A stretch of DNA of 64,000 bases. Source: an uncultured Gammaproteobacteria bacterium (lineage in GTDB: Bacteria; Pseudomonadota; Gammaproteobacteria; Chromatiales; Chromatiaceae). The position numbers were made by a program, and so were the translations under genes. Shown here one piece after another: positions 45,824 through 55,678 of this stretch. Positions within the stretch are counted from its first letter, which is position 1. Each line of letters opens with the position of its first letter. The notes below the pieces were generated by a model. It was not told the DNA's origin and did no database searches. It saw only the letters and a list, made by a program, of their open reading frames with translations. Where the stretch lies: the NCBI GenBank assembly GCA_937926265.1, contig CALAZS010000130.1:1-64000 (forward strand), written 5' to 3'.

Positions 45824-47185
45824 CTATCGGCGGTCCTTGATTTCAATACCTACAGAACGCAGTTTTCTGTAAAGATGTGTTCTTTCCATGCCGGCTTCTT
45901 CCGCCATCTGGCTGACATTACCATCATGTTTTTGCAACTGATACTCCAGGTAAGCCCTTTCGAATTCCTCCCTGGCCTGCCTGATCGGCTGGTCAAATGA
46001 AACAGCGCCGCCACTGAGCTTTAATTCCGGTTCTTTGGCGCTGCCCAGTGCAGACTCCACCTCTTCCTGGCTGACCTCTTCGGCATTGTTCAAAATCAGC
46101 AAACGCTGCACGACGTTTTTCAATTCAAGCACATTTCCAGGCCAGGAATAGTTTCTAAGAAAATTCTGCGCGGCCATGGAAAATTTTCGATAAGGCAGTT
46201 TTTCTTTCTGCACAAAGTATTCAGTAAAAAATGTCAGCAGTTCAGGTACATCTTCATGATGTTCACGTAAGGCGGGAATCTGCAAAGGTACAACATTAAG
46301 ATGAAAGAAAAGGTCTTCACGGAAACGCCCCTGCTGCACAGCTAACTCGAGGTTCTGGTGCGTGGCTGCGATAATACGTACATCCAGTTCTACAGGTTCC
46401 TTGCCTCCGACACGCATAAAATTACCTGTATCCAGTACTCCCAGCAGCTGCGCCTGGGCTTCAAGGTCCATATCAGCCACTTCATCAAGAAACAGGGTGC
46501 CGCCACTGGCCTGCTCCAGCCGGCCATAATAGACACGGTCGTCATCTTCACTGCCAAATAATTCCCTGGCTGAATTGCCGGTGGCTATTGATGAAACACT
46601 CACGTCAACAAAAGGACTGGCTTTACGTTTACTTTGCTTATGCAGATAGCGGGCAAAAGTTTCGCGGCCTGTACCCGCTTCCCCGGTTATCAACACCCAG
46701 GTATCATGCTGGGCCAGTCTTTTAATCTGTTCGCGTAAATGCTGGATGGTAACGCTGTGACCGATGGGCTCAATCACATGATCAACCATGCGCTTAAGTC
46801 CCTGGTTTTCCACCTGGAGTTTTTCGGCTTCAAGGGCTCTTTCAACCGTTAACAGCAGCTTGGCAAGTGACAGGGGTTTTTCAAGAAAGTCATAGGCCCC
46901 CAGGCGGGTTGCCTCAACAGCCGTTTCAACAGTGCCATGACCTGACATCATGATCACCGGGCAAGGCAGTCCATCTCCTTCTGCCCATTCCTTTAAAAGC
47001 GAGATGCCATCAAGATCAGGCATCCAGATATCAAGCAGGATAATATGCGGTCTTTTTTCACGTAACAGCTTTCTGGCAGCAACACCGTTTTCTGCCATTG
47101 AAACAGTATGGCCTTCATCTTCCAGAATGTCCTTTACCAGTTCCCTGATATCCGGCTCATCATCGACCACCAGAATGTAACTCAT
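45824..47185 (-). CDS. ntrX: NtrX-like response regulator with degenerate ATPase
   Basis: 453 aa. Receiver with D52, AAA+ domain and C-terminal Fis-type helix-turn-helix (about 410-453). Walker A reads GEAGTGRE (168-175), with Arg174 in place of the Lys. The GAFTGA loop that contacts sigma-54 is missing between F210 and G221, where the sequence is GSEDDDRVYYG. Walker B (GGTLFLDEV) is intact. It therefore probably acts as a DNA-binding regulator without sigma-54 activation. It pairs with NtrY encoded just upstream and lies next to trkA. Confidence 0.88.
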   Translation of the reverse strand: MSYILVVDDEPDIRELVKDILEDEGHTVSMAENGVAARKLLREKRPHIILLDIWMPDLDGISLLKEWAEGDGLPCPVIMMSGHGTVETAVEATRLGAYDFLEKPLSLAKLLLTVERALEAEKLQVENQGLKRMVDHVIEPIGHSVTIQHLREQIKRLAQHDTWVLITGEAGTGRETFARYLHKQSKRKASPFVDVSVSSIATGNSARELFGSEDDDRVYYGRLEQASGGTLFLDEVADMDLEAQAQLLGVLDTGNFMRVGGKEPVELDVRIIAATHQNLELAVQQGRFREDLFFHLNVVPLQIPALREHHEDVPELLTFFTEYFVQKEKLPYRKFSMAAQNFLRNYSWPGNVLELKNVVQRLLILNNAEEVSQEEVESALGSAKEPELKLSGGAVSFDQPIRQAREEFERAYLEYQLQKHDGNVSQMAEEAGMERTHLYRKLRSVGIEIKDRR

Positions 47186-47247
47186 TAATACCTACTCCAG
47201 TATTTATTTAGGTTTTGCCAGGCACTTAACCAGTCATTACTCATAAC

Positions 47248-49422
47248 TCATTCAGTTAAGGGCAATCTTACCAACAAGTGGGCGCCACCTTCAGCGCGAT
47301 TGGATGCTGCAATCATACCACCATGTTCTTCAATAATTTTCTTCACAACAGCCAGTCCCAGTCCTGTCCCCTTGGTTTTGGTTGTGACATATGGTTCGAA
47401 TACCTTTGACAATGTTTCCTCATCGAAACCGTGGCCATTATCCATGACCTCAAGAACCACAGCTGCCGTATCATCATGACCCTGTAACTCGGTTCGTATG
47501 ATTATCTCTGCATTGCTTTTATCGTGCACGGCTTCCAATGCATTTTTCACCAGGTTATGAATGACCTGCCTCAATCTTACCGGGTCTGCTTCAACCTTTT
47601 CGTCAGTCGCATTTAGTGAAAGCGTGATTGCGTCATGCTGACCGGAAGCCTCGTAAAGAGACATTACCTCTGCGACCAGGCTGTCAAACTCCAGCGGCTG
47701 AGTTTCCAGCCTGGATGGTTTGGCGTAATCCGAGAATGCATTGACCATGGACTTCATCGCATCAACCTGCTGCACGATGGTCTGCGTAGCTTTATCCAGT
47801 ACGCGCGAATCCTCTTCGGCCATCTTACCCAAATATTTATGACGCAACCTTTCAGCTGAAAGCTGGATTGGTGTAAGCGGGTTTTTGATTTCATGGGCAA
47901 GACGTCTTGCCACTTCACCCCAGGCAGCATTTCTCTGTGCCTGGATAAAATAGGTCACATCATCAAAAACCACGACTTTGCCTTTTTCAAATCCAACCGT
48001 ATCCAGAAGCGGACTGATACGGGTTAACAAAATCAAACGCCCGCTATCAGTTTCCAGTGCGATTTCTTCCCGCCAGTCACCTTTTTGCTGGGTTAACACC
48101 AGCTCGATATTTTCTAGCCATTGTTTCATCACTTCTGACAGGCAAGCCAGCTGTTCAGTTGACTGCTGCAGGTGATCATCAAATGAAACATTAAAAATCG
48201 TTTCAGCCGCACGATTGGCTGTCTGCAGTCTTTGCTGGGAATCAAACACCATCACCCCGGAAGAAAGATGCCCCAGTACAGTTTCCAGGTAGGTCTTCTG
48301 TTCTTCAACCATACGCTGGCTTTGCGCTGCCTGATCACGGGCCTGGGCAATACGACGCATCATGGTATTAAAAGAGGCAACCAGGAAACTCAGTTCATCA
48401 TGGGAATCCTGCAGCGGCAGTTGTTTTTCATAATCACCTGCAGCAACTGCGCGCGTACCAGCAGCAATATCTGAAATGGGTGCTACCAGTTTCCTGGCCG
48501 AATAAAATGCCGCCCAGACTGCCGCAAACACCGAAAAGGCCAGCACCAGTAATAGCGTCATGGAAAAGTTAAACTTCAGAGACTGGCGTAAAAACGATAA
48601 CTCCTTGTAGCGCACCAGTGCCGACTGAACTGAATCAGTCAGGTCGGAAATTTCTTCTGAAAGAGCATAAACCGCCTGCATCAGCAATGGCCTGAATGCA
48701 TGACGCAAGACAACCAGAACATGCAAAGACTCAGGCTCACCATAAGGCACGATACTGATTACACGGCCACTGTCCCTGGCCTGCTGAAGTACTGAAATAT
48801 CGAGCTGTTCGGGCACCAGCTTTTCTGTGTTGATATTGGAGGAAGTGATGATTCTGCCTGATAAATCCATCAATACCAGTTCGATAGCGCCAGACTGTTC
48901 AAGCAGATCAACAAGTCCAATGGTCATTGCCGCTTCGGAATCATCCTTTATCTGATTTAACATGTACTCTGTGACTCGCAGATACTGCTTCTTGTTCAGA
49001 TCCAGCGATGATTTTCCAAGTTCAAGGCTGTCATCGAGTGCATTATCAATTTTTACGTCAAACCAGGAATCAATCCCCTGGTGCAGAAACTGCAGCGAAT
49101 AGTAATAAACCACGCCAACCGGCGGCAGTGACAGGCTGATAAACATCAGCACCATCCTGATCGTTAATCGCGAGCCCGGCTCCCGCCTGCGATAGCTGCC
49201 AATCAGTTTCAGCAGGTTGATCATGATCAACACCAAAAGGATGATCAGTCCGGCAATATTGAATATGAGCAAGGGGATGAAATAGCGGCTCATATCATCG
49301 GTATTTTGAACCGCGTTACTCATAAAATGCAGTGAAATGAGTAACGGAGTAATCACTACCAACAGCAGCAAAAACCCGGATGAACCAATTTTCTTCAGGG
49401 TTTTAAAAGCCATTGGCTCCAC
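47248..49422 (-). CDS. ntrY: NtrY-like sensor histidine kinase
   Basis: 724 aa; the start may be the internal ATG three codons in (MAFKTLKK). Two to three N-terminal membrane helices (about 15-105), a periplasmic sensor region, another helix near 290, a HAMP domain (about 310-365), a PAS domain (about 380-490), then HisKA with the phospho-acceptor His in RRLAHEIKNPLTPIQLS and a HATPase_c domain with GHGFDEE and GTGLGLAVVKKI. It phosphorylates NtrX. It overlaps the DUF4390 gene by up to 28 bases. Confidence 0.9.
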   Translation of the reverse strand: MEPMAFKTLKKIGSSGFLLLLVVITPLLISLHFMSNAVQNTDDMSRYFIPLLIFNIAGLIILLVLIMINLLKLIGSYRRREPGSRLTIRMVLMFISLSLPPVGVVYYYSLQFLHQGIDSWFDVKIDNALDDSLELGKSSLDLNKKQYLRVTEYMLNQIKDDSEAAMTIGLVDLLEQSGAIELVLMDLSGRIITSSNINTEKLVPEQLDISVLQQARDSGRVISIVPYGEPESLHVLVVLRHAFRPLLMQAVYALSEEISDLTDSVQSALVRYKELSFLRQSLKFNFSMTLLLVLAFSVFAAVWAAFYSARKLVAPISDIAAGTRAVAAGDYEKQLPLQDSHDELSFLVASFNTMMRRIAQARDQAAQSQRMVEEQKTYLETVLGHLSSGVMVFDSQQRLQTANRAAETIFNVSFDDHLQQSTEQLACLSEVMKQWLENIELVLTQQKGDWREEIALETDSGRLILLTRISPLLDTVGFEKGKVVVFDDVTYFIQAQRNAAWGEVARRLAHEIKNPLTPIQLSAERLRHKYLGKMAEEDSRVLDKATQTIVQQVDAMKSMVNAFSDYAKPSRLETQPLEFDSLVAEVMSLYEASGQHDAITLSLNATDEKVEADPVRLRQVIHNLVKNALEAVHDKSNAEIIIRTELQGHDDTAAVVLEVMDNGHGFDEETLSKVFEPYVTTKTKGTGLGLAVVKKIIEEHGGMIAASNRAEGGAHLLVRLPLTE

Positions 49423-49967
49423 TCACTTGAGAGTTTCCAGTCCGGTGACATGTAAGCTTTGGGACGCAGTGGAACCGGCAGTGCCTCAATATCGAGTATC
49501 GTTTTTATTTCCATCTCGTAGGTTTCGCCTTTTTCAAGTTGGCTGGCTTTGACAACTGGATATTCATCAATGACGCCAAGTGAGGAGAGCGCTGCCTGTC
49601 GGGAAATAAACTGTGATTTTTCAGCTCCGGCCCGGGTTATTACTTCGTAGGTTGAAGACAGGGGCAAATAACGGATCTGCTTCTGGAAATGCTGGTCAAC
49701 GATATCCTTTTCCCATATCCACGCACCTTGCCTTCTAACCTGCACATGCACATCAACCAGCAGGGGAACGCCGTTTTCCAGTGCTTCCAGCGCCACTTCG
49801 CTGAACTGATAATCAATATTAGCGCTGATGACAAACACATCACCGATCAGCCTGGATGAAGCATCGCGGATAATAAATTCACTTGCAAAAGCGGAAAAAT
49901 GCAACAACCAGCTGCCAACAGCGGCGACCAGCATGATTGCAAAAGTTTTTTTACGACTGTTTCTCAT
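49395..49967 (-). CDS. DUF4390 family protein
   Basis: 190 aa, signal peptide (about 8-28) then a beta-rich domain. Placement between rsmB and ntrY and the RDASSRLIGDVFVISANIDYQ start are typical of DUF4390, a conserved neighbour of unknown function. It overlaps rsmB by 17 bases and ntrY by up to 28 bases. Confidence 0.82.
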   Translation of the reverse strand: MRNSRKKTFAIMLVAAVGSWLLHFSAFASEFIIRDASSRLIGDVFVISANIDYQFSEVALEALENGVPLLVDVHVQVRRQGAWIWEKDIVDQHFQKQIRYLPLSSTYEVITRAGAEKSQFISRQAALSSLGVIDEYPVVKASQLEKGETYEMEIKTILDIEALPVPLRPKAYMSPDWKLSSEWSQWLLKP

Positions 49968-51297
49968 CCTTTTTCTTTATTAAAGCGTAATAAAAACCGT
50001 CCATGTTGTTAACACCTGGTATTGTCTGTATACCATGCGATTTTCGAACATATTCGACCTTTGGTTCTAAAGACAATTCAAGCACATCATCGCGCTGAAG
50101 GAACCATTCAACCTGCTTTTCATTCTCTGCTGATAACAGCGAACAGGTTGCATACAGCAAACGGCCACCCGGCTTAACCAGCGTCCAGATTTGTTCCAGA
50201 ATACTGCGCTGCTGGGATACCAGTCCGACTATGTCCTGCTTTTTTCTTAAAATTCTTATGTCCGGATGACGGCGAATCACACCAGTTGCCGAACAGGGCA
50301 CATCAAGTAATACTGCATCATACTGGGTTTCTGACCACAAGCCATCCGGGTTTGCCGCATCTCCGCAAAAAACTTTTGCCTTGAGTTTAAGGCGATCAAG
50401 ATTGGAGCGAATTTTTTCAATGCGTGACGCATCGATATCAATAGCGGTTAGATCCAGATCGTGGTTAAGGTCTGAATATCGCTCAAGCAGGTGACAGGTT
50501 TTCCCTCCGGGTGCTGCACATGCATCCAGCACTTTTGTTTCTGCACCGGGATTTAACAGTTCCGCCGCAAGCTGCGCACCAGCATCCTGAACCGACACAC
50601 AACCATCAAAAAAACCCGGCAGCTTTTCTACTGGCACGGGCTTATCAACCAAAACAGCGGTTTCAACCCCGACTATGCCGCTGGCCGCCAGATTTTCCTG
50701 CCTGAGCTTATCCAGATACTCCTGGACATCCTGTTTTTGAGAGTTAACCCGCAAAACCAGGGGCGGCGACGCTAACAGCGCTTCACAAATGGCCGGTGTT
50801 TTGTCGTTCCAGTCAGTTTGCAGTTGCTGATATAGCCAGCCCGGTAATGCATATGAAGCAGCTTTATTCTGCCTGGCCAGGTCCAACAGGCTGGCCTGCT
50901 CCCTCTGAAAACGTCGCAATACCCCGTTTACCATGCCGGACATCGCGGGCTTGCCTAATTTCCTAGAAGCCTTAACGCTTTCATCAACAACAGCATGAGG
51001 CTTGGTGCGCATGTATGCGATCTGGTAAAAGCCCGCAATCAGCAATGCCCGGATATCGGTGTCGCGTTTACGCAGGTTTTTTTTCATCATCTTTTCAAGC
51101 ACAGCGTCGAACAGATGGTAATAACGGCATGAGCCGTAACAAATTTCTGACAACAGTGATTGGTCGGATGGATTAACCCTGTCCTGGTATTTAGGAAGCA
51201 CCCTGGAAAGCGATGCACCAAGAATAACTTCAGTTATCGCTTTAGCTGCTGCAAGCCTGACAGGCTGTACCGGTGAGCTAGTCTGGCTTTCAGCCAA
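49951..51297 (-). CDS. rsmB: 16S rRNA m5C967 methyltransferase RsmB
   Basis: 448 aa. N-terminal NusB-like domain (about 10-145) and a C-terminal Rossmann methyltransferase. The SAM motif is VLDACAAPGGKT; the two catalytic cysteines are in DVPCSATGVIRR and ATCSLLSAEN. It methylates C967 of 16S rRNA. It overlaps fmt by 8 bases. Confidence 0.93.
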   Translation of the reverse strand: MAESQTSSPVQPVRLAAAKAITEVILGASLSRVLPKYQDRVNPSDQSLLSEICYGSCRYYHLFDAVLEKMMKKNLRKRDTDIRALLIAGFYQIAYMRTKPHAVVDESVKASRKLGKPAMSGMVNGVLRRFQREQASLLDLARQNKAASYALPGWLYQQLQTDWNDKTPAICEALLASPPLVLRVNSQKQDVQEYLDKLRQENLAASGIVGVETAVLVDKPVPVEKLPGFFDGCVSVQDAGAQLAAELLNPGAETKVLDACAAPGGKTCHLLERYSDLNHDLDLTAIDIDASRIEKIRSNLDRLKLKAKVFCGDAANPDGLWSETQYDAVLLDVPCSATGVIRRHPDIRILRKKQDIVGLVSQQRSILEQIWTLVKPGGRLLYATCSLLSAENEKQVEWFLQRDDVLELSLEPKVEYVRKSHGIQTIPGVNNMDGFYYALIKKKDEKQS

Positions 51298-52249
51298 ATT
51301 GCTTTCCTTTCAGATCATTGGCATTAAGATAGTCACGTGCTGACATGACACGTTTTCCCTGGGGCTGAAGTTGCGTAATTCTCAACATGCCCTCACCTGT
51401 GGCAACATCAATCCCTTCTGCTGAGGTTTCTACTACGCTGCCAGGTGCGATGCCAGAATCACTTGAATAAGCTTCTGTATTTGAATCAAGTAATTTTGTC
51501 TCCCAGATGCGGATGGTTTTATCCACCAGGCGAGTATAGGAAACCGGCCAGGGATTAAAGGCCCTGACATCGCGACTAATTTTCTCTGCCGGCTGATGCC
51601 AGTCAATTTCAGCCTCTTTTTTATCCAGTTTGTGTGCATAGACTGCCAGGCTGTCATCCTGTATTTCGGGAGATAATTGATCCTGTTGCAACAACCCCAG
51701 GGTTTTCATCAGTGCATCGGCGCCTAGTGGCGCCAGCCTGTCATGCAGTTGCCCGCCCGTTTCGTCTGCACCAATATCAATTTTTTCAATGAAAAGCATT
51801 GGCCCGGTATCCAGTCCGGCCTCCATCTGCATAATAGTCACGCCGGATTCAGCGTCACCGGCCTGAATGGCACGCTGAATAGGCGCAGCACCACGCCATC
51901 TCGGCAGAATGGAGGCATGAATATTGAGACAACCAAGCCGGGGAGCATCAAGAACACGCTGAGGAAGAATCAGGCCATAAGCAACAACCACCATAATATC
52001 CGCCTGCAGGCTTTCAAGCTGTTGCAGATCTTCTTCCTGTTTGAAATTCAGCGGCTGATAGACAGGAATAGCCGCTTTCATTGCGACTTCCTTGACCGGA
52101 CTTGGTTTTAGCTCCCTGCCACGGCCAGCCGGACGATCAGGCTGGGTGTAAACTGCAATAACCTGATGATCTGATTCCAGCAAGGCTTTTAAAGGAAATA
52201 CTGAAAAATCCGGTGTACCGGCAAAAATAATTTTTAGAGGCGGTGCCAT
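51290..52249 (-). CDS. fmt: Methionyl-tRNA formyltransferase
   Basis: 319 aa. Formyltransferase domain (about 5-190) with the NIHASILPRWRGAAPI signature and the LDTGPM segment, then the C-terminal tRNA-binding domain (about 205-310). It formylates initiator Met-tRNA. Its start overlaps the def stop by one base, so the pair is coupled. Confidence 0.94.
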   Translation of the reverse strand: MAPPLKIIFAGTPDFSVFPLKALLESDHQVIAVYTQPDRPAGRGRELKPSPVKEVAMKAAIPVYQPLNFKQEEDLQQLESLQADIMVVVAYGLILPQRVLDAPRLGCLNIHASILPRWRGAAPIQRAIQAGDAESGVTIMQMEAGLDTGPMLFIEKIDIGADETGGQLHDRLAPLGADALMKTLGLLQQDQLSPEIQDDSLAVYAHKLDKKEAEIDWHQPAEKISRDVRAFNPWPVSYTRLVDKTIRIWETKLLDSNTEAYSSDSGIAPGSVVETSAEGIDVATGEGMLRITQLQPQGKRVMSARDYLNANDLKGKQFG

Positions 52250-52764
52250 TACATCGCCTGCCGGGCTTGTTGTTTAGATTCTTTTTCGAGTTTCTTTTTG
52301 ATGCGATTGCGTTTCAGGGGTGACAGGTAATCAACAAAAAGCTTGCCATCCAGGTGATCAATTTCGTGCTGGATACAGACCGCAAGAAGCCCGTCGGCAT
52401 CCATTTCGAAGACCTCACCTTTCTCATTCAGGGCTTTAACCCGAATTTTCTCGGCACGCTGTACCGTTTCGTAGAAGCCCGGTACCGACAGACAGCCTTC
52501 GTCCATGGTTTCTTCACCCACGGTCTCTATAATCTCGGGATTGATGAAACACAGGGGCTGATCATGATCCTCGGATACATCCACGACAATCACACGCCTG
52601 GGAACGTTGACCTGGATGGACGCCAGACCAATGCCGGGAGCTGCATACATGGTCTCAAACATGTCTTTGACCAGCTGTTGAATCTCAGCATCAACTTCAG
52701 TGACCGGCTTGGCTTCATTTCTGAGACGTGGGTCCGGATAATGTAAAATTTCAAGTATCGCCAT
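52249..52764 (-). CDS. def: Peptide deformylase
   Basis: 171 aa. The three metal motifs are visible: GIGLASIQV (normally GxGxAAxQ; the second Ala is Ser here), EGCLSVPG with the metal Cys, and QHEIDHLDG with the two metal His. It removes the formyl group from new proteins. It is the first gene of the def-fmt-rsmB-ntrYX-trkAH run, divergent from the LysM gene. Confidence 0.94.
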   Translation of the reverse strand: MAILEILHYPDPRLRNEAKPVTEVDAEIQQLVKDMFETMYAAPGIGLASIQVNVPRRVIVVDVSEDHDQPLCFINPEIIETVGEETMDEGCLSVPGFYETVQRAEKIRVKALNEKGEVFEMDADGLLAVCIQHEIDHLDGKLFVDYLSPLKRNRIKKKLEKESKQQARQAM

Positions 52765-52899
52765 ATCTAAATTGCATTGTTATAGTACACTTTAAAAAAA
52801 ATTCGCTATCATAATGATTATATTACAGGAATTTACAGTAATCTGTGATAGCCTGTTCAAAAAACCGGACATCATAATCACAATTTGAAAGGGATCAAT

Positions 52900-53937
52900 A
52901 TGTACAAGCTGCGTCAACTGCTTCTATCGAGCCTGGCCGGGCTTATCATTTCAACAGCTGTTATGGCGGAATCCGTTGAACTCAACAGCAATCATCCACA
53001 AGAATATACCGTCGTCAAAGGCGATACACTCTGGGACATTTCCGCAATGTTTCTGCGTGATCCATGGCGCTGGTCAGACATCTGGTATGTCAACGATCAA
53101 ATTGCCAACCCTCACTTGATTTATCCTGGTGATGTGCTGGTTCTGACCTATGTGAACGGCAAACCAATGCTGACCAAAAAAGGTTGCCCTCCGAACAAAC
53201 TCTGCCCCGAGGTCAAATCCTTACCGCTCGAAGATGCCATTCCGATGATACCTATCGATGCTATTCGTCCATTCCTGACGCGTCCAAGTGTACTCAATGA
53301 TGGTGAATATGAAACACTGCCTTATGTAGTGGCTTTCGCAGATGAGCATATTATCGGTGGTGCCGGACAAAACATTTATGTCAGATCCATTGAGGATGAC
53401 AGTGAAATAACCTTCGATATTATCCGTAAAGGCGGTGAATACCGGGATCACGAAACCAATGAACTGCTCGGTATTGAGGCCATTTACGTCGGCAACTCGA
53501 AGTTAAGACGTCTGGGTGACCCTGCCACCCTGCACATCACCAGTTCAGAACAGCACACCACTAAAGGTGATCGCCTGGTTCCTTCTTCTTTCGACAGTCC
53601 GTTCAGGGATTTGTATCCAAAAGTTCCGGAAGCCGATATCAATGGTGCGATTATTTCTGTCATGAATGGCGTTACCCAGATCGGACAGTACAATATCGTT
53701 GTACTTGACCGTGGCGCCTCAAACGGCCTGCAGGTCGGTGACGTATTAAGCATTTTACACCGCGGTCCTGATATTCGTGACACAGTTTCAGACAACCCCC
53801 GCGAGATGGTAAAACTGCCTGATGAAGAAGCCGGACAACTTGTTATTTTCAGAACATTTGACCGCGTAAGTTTCGGTATTGTTATGTTTGCGACGCGCGC
53901 CATCCACATTCATGACAAAGTTGTTAATCCTGAATAA
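52900..53937 (+). CDS. LysM peptidoglycan-binding protein upstream of dprA
   Basis: 345 aa from ATG 52900 with GGGA upstream; a TTG five codons earlier is less likely. Signal peptide (about 1-24), one LysM domain (about 35-85, YTVVKGDTLWDISAMFL), then a long domain of unknown fold. This gene is a conserved gammaproteobacterial neighbour of dprA. It is probably a periplasmic cell-wall binder. Confidence 0.86.
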   Translation: MYKLRQLLLSSLAGLIISTAVMAESVELNSNHPQEYTVVKGDTLWDISAMFLRDPWRWSDIWYVNDQIANPHLIYPGDVLVLTYVNGKPMLTKKGCPPNKLCPEVKSLPLEDAIPMIPIDAIRPFLTRPSVLNDGEYETLPYVVAFADEHIIGGAGQNIYVRSIEDDSEITFDIIRKGGEYRDHETNELLGIEAIYVGNSKLRRLGDPATLHITSSEQHTTKGDRLVPSSFDSPFRDLYPKVPEADINGAIISVMNGVTQIGQYNIVVLDRGASNGLQVGDVLSILHRGPDIRDTVSDNPREMVKLPDEEAGQLVIFRTFDRVSFGIVMFATRAIHIHDKVVNPE

Positions 53938-53983
53938 CAGTTAATATTATTTCTCACTTCTTTCTGTCAGGGAGGACAGGGCA

Positions 53984-55078
53984 GTGAAATGCACTCAAAA
54001 AGACTGGCTAAAACTCGTCAGGGCACCCGGAATTGGTGCCCGGCGACTTTCCCCGCTAATCAAGCAATCCAATAATGTTGCAGAGTTACTGCAAAATTCA
54101 CCGGACAAGCTTGCAACTCAGCTCGAAATTGCACTAAATACAGAAAGCGAACTGCTTGAACGCGATTTGCAATGGCTCGAGCAGGACAATCATGAAATTA
54201 TCACCATTGGTGACAGCAACTACCCGCAACTGCTTTTCCAGATAGAAGACCCACCCATCGTTCTTTTTTGCCAGGGTAATACGGCGTTGCTTGATCTGCC
54301 TCAGCTGGCCATTGTTGGTAGTAGAAATCCCAGCCGCCAGGGTAACGAAAATGCCCATGCTTTTGCCAGGTACCTGGCTGAATCGGGACTTACAATCACC
54401 AGCGGCATGGCACTTGGCATTGATACCAGCGCACATCAGGGTGCCTTGTCTGTCTCTGGTAACACCATCGCTGTCATTGCCACCGGCCCGGATCGTGTCT
54501 ATCCGGCAAGCAATCACAAGCTTGCCCATGAAATCAGTGAAAATGGTCTGATCATTTCAGAATTTCCGCCCGGAACTGAAGCCAGGCCTGGACATTTTCC
54601 CAAACGTAACCGGCTGATCAGCGCTATTTCACTCGGTACGCTGGTGGTCGAAGCTACCATTAAAAGCGGTTCATTGATTACAGCCAGGCTTGCGCTCGAG
54701 CAGGGCCGGGAAGTCTTTGCGATACCCGGATCAATTCACAGCCCGCAAAGCCGGGGCTGTCATCATCTGATTAAGCAGGGAGCCAAGCTTGTCGAAAATG
54801 CCCAGGATATCATTGATGAACTCTCTGCCATGTTCTCCAGCCTGCAGAATTATGTTCAACCTCAGGAAGCTGATTCATTAATTTCTCCGCCGGCTTTGGA
54901 TGCTGACTATCTGCAACTGCTTGAAATTATTGGCTGGGAACCGGTTTTAGTGGAACAGATTATTGCATTAAGCCCGTTTACTGCAGAGGAAGTTTCATCC
55001 ATGCTACTGTTGCTTGAGCTGCAAGGTCATGTATTATCCGCACCCGGAGGCTTCTATTGCCGGGCCAGGCCAACCTGA
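53984..55078 (+). CDS. dprA: DNA processing protein DprA
   Basis: 364 aa from GTG 53984, chosen because GGAGG lies nine bases upstream. An N-terminal helical domain (about 1-75), the Rossmann core (about 80-285; IVGSRNPSRQGNENAHAFA, then SGMALGIDTSAH), and a C-terminal winged helix (about 305-364). DprA loads RecA on incoming single-stranded DNA in transformation. Its neighbours smg and topA are the usual ones. Confidence 0.93.
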   Translation: MKCTQKDWLKLVRAPGIGARRLSPLIKQSNNVAELLQNSPDKLATQLEIALNTESELLERDLQWLEQDNHEIITIGDSNYPQLLFQIEDPPIVLFCQGNTALLDLPQLAIVGSRNPSRQGNENAHAFARYLAESGLTITSGMALGIDTSAHQGALSVSGNTIAVIATGPDRVYPASNHKLAHEISENGLIISEFPPGTEARPGHFPKRNRLISAISLGTLVVEATIKSGSLITARLALEQGREVFAIPGSIHSPQSRGCHHLIKQGAKLVENAQDIIDELSAMFSSLQNYVQPQEADSLISPPALDADYLQLLEIIGWEPVLVEQIIALSPFTAEEVSSMLLLLELQGHVLSAPGGFYCRARPT

Positions 55079-55195
55079 TTCCCTGATCAGCCTGATCCCC
55101 TGATTTGATATCAAGTCTTGTTAAAACTTTGTCATCGCTGTTATTGTCAACAGCATACTGAATGCAAACACACTCTGCGACTAACTGGAGCAACC

Positions 55196-55672
55196 GTGAA
55201 CGAAAACGTTATTGACGTCCTCATATATATTTATGAGAACTACATGGGCAGCGAGGAAGAGGTTCCCCATGACCAGATCATGCTTGAAGAAGAGCTTTCC
55301 AAGGCTGGCTTTCCAAATTCGGAAATCAAGAAAGCATTCGACTGGCTGGATGATCTGGCTCGTCACCAGATAATCATGAACCAGAATGAGGCCAGTAGCC
55401 CATCAATGCGTTTGTTAACAACCAAGGAGCAACAGCGCCTTGATCTTGAAACCCGCGGCCTGTTATTAACTCTTGAGCACAATGGCCTGCTGGACAAAAC
55501 CAGTCGGGAACTGGTAATTGAGCGCGCCATGGCGCTTGATGAAGATCAACTTTCCAGTGATGACATAAAATGGATCATTCTTCTTGTGCTGATGAATCAG
55601 CCTGGCAAGGAATCTGCCTTTGCCCAGATTGAAGAAATGATCTACAACCAACCAACTGAACACCTGCATTAA
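55196..55672 (+). CDS. smg: Smg family protein (DUF494)
   Basis: 158 aa from GTG 55196, with TGGAG upstream, giving the usual start MNENVIDVLIYIYENYM. The length matches the E. coli protein (157). All-helical, function unknown. It is followed by topA after six bases. Confidence 0.9.
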   Translation: MNENVIDVLIYIYENYMGSEEEVPHDQIMLEEELSKAGFPNSEIKKAFDWLDDLARHQIIMNQNEASSPSMRLLTTKEQQRLDLETRGLLLTLEHNGLLDKTSRELVIERAMALDEDQLSSDDIKWIILLVLMNQPGKESAFAQIEEMIYNQPTEHLH

Positions 55673-55678
55673 TCTCTT

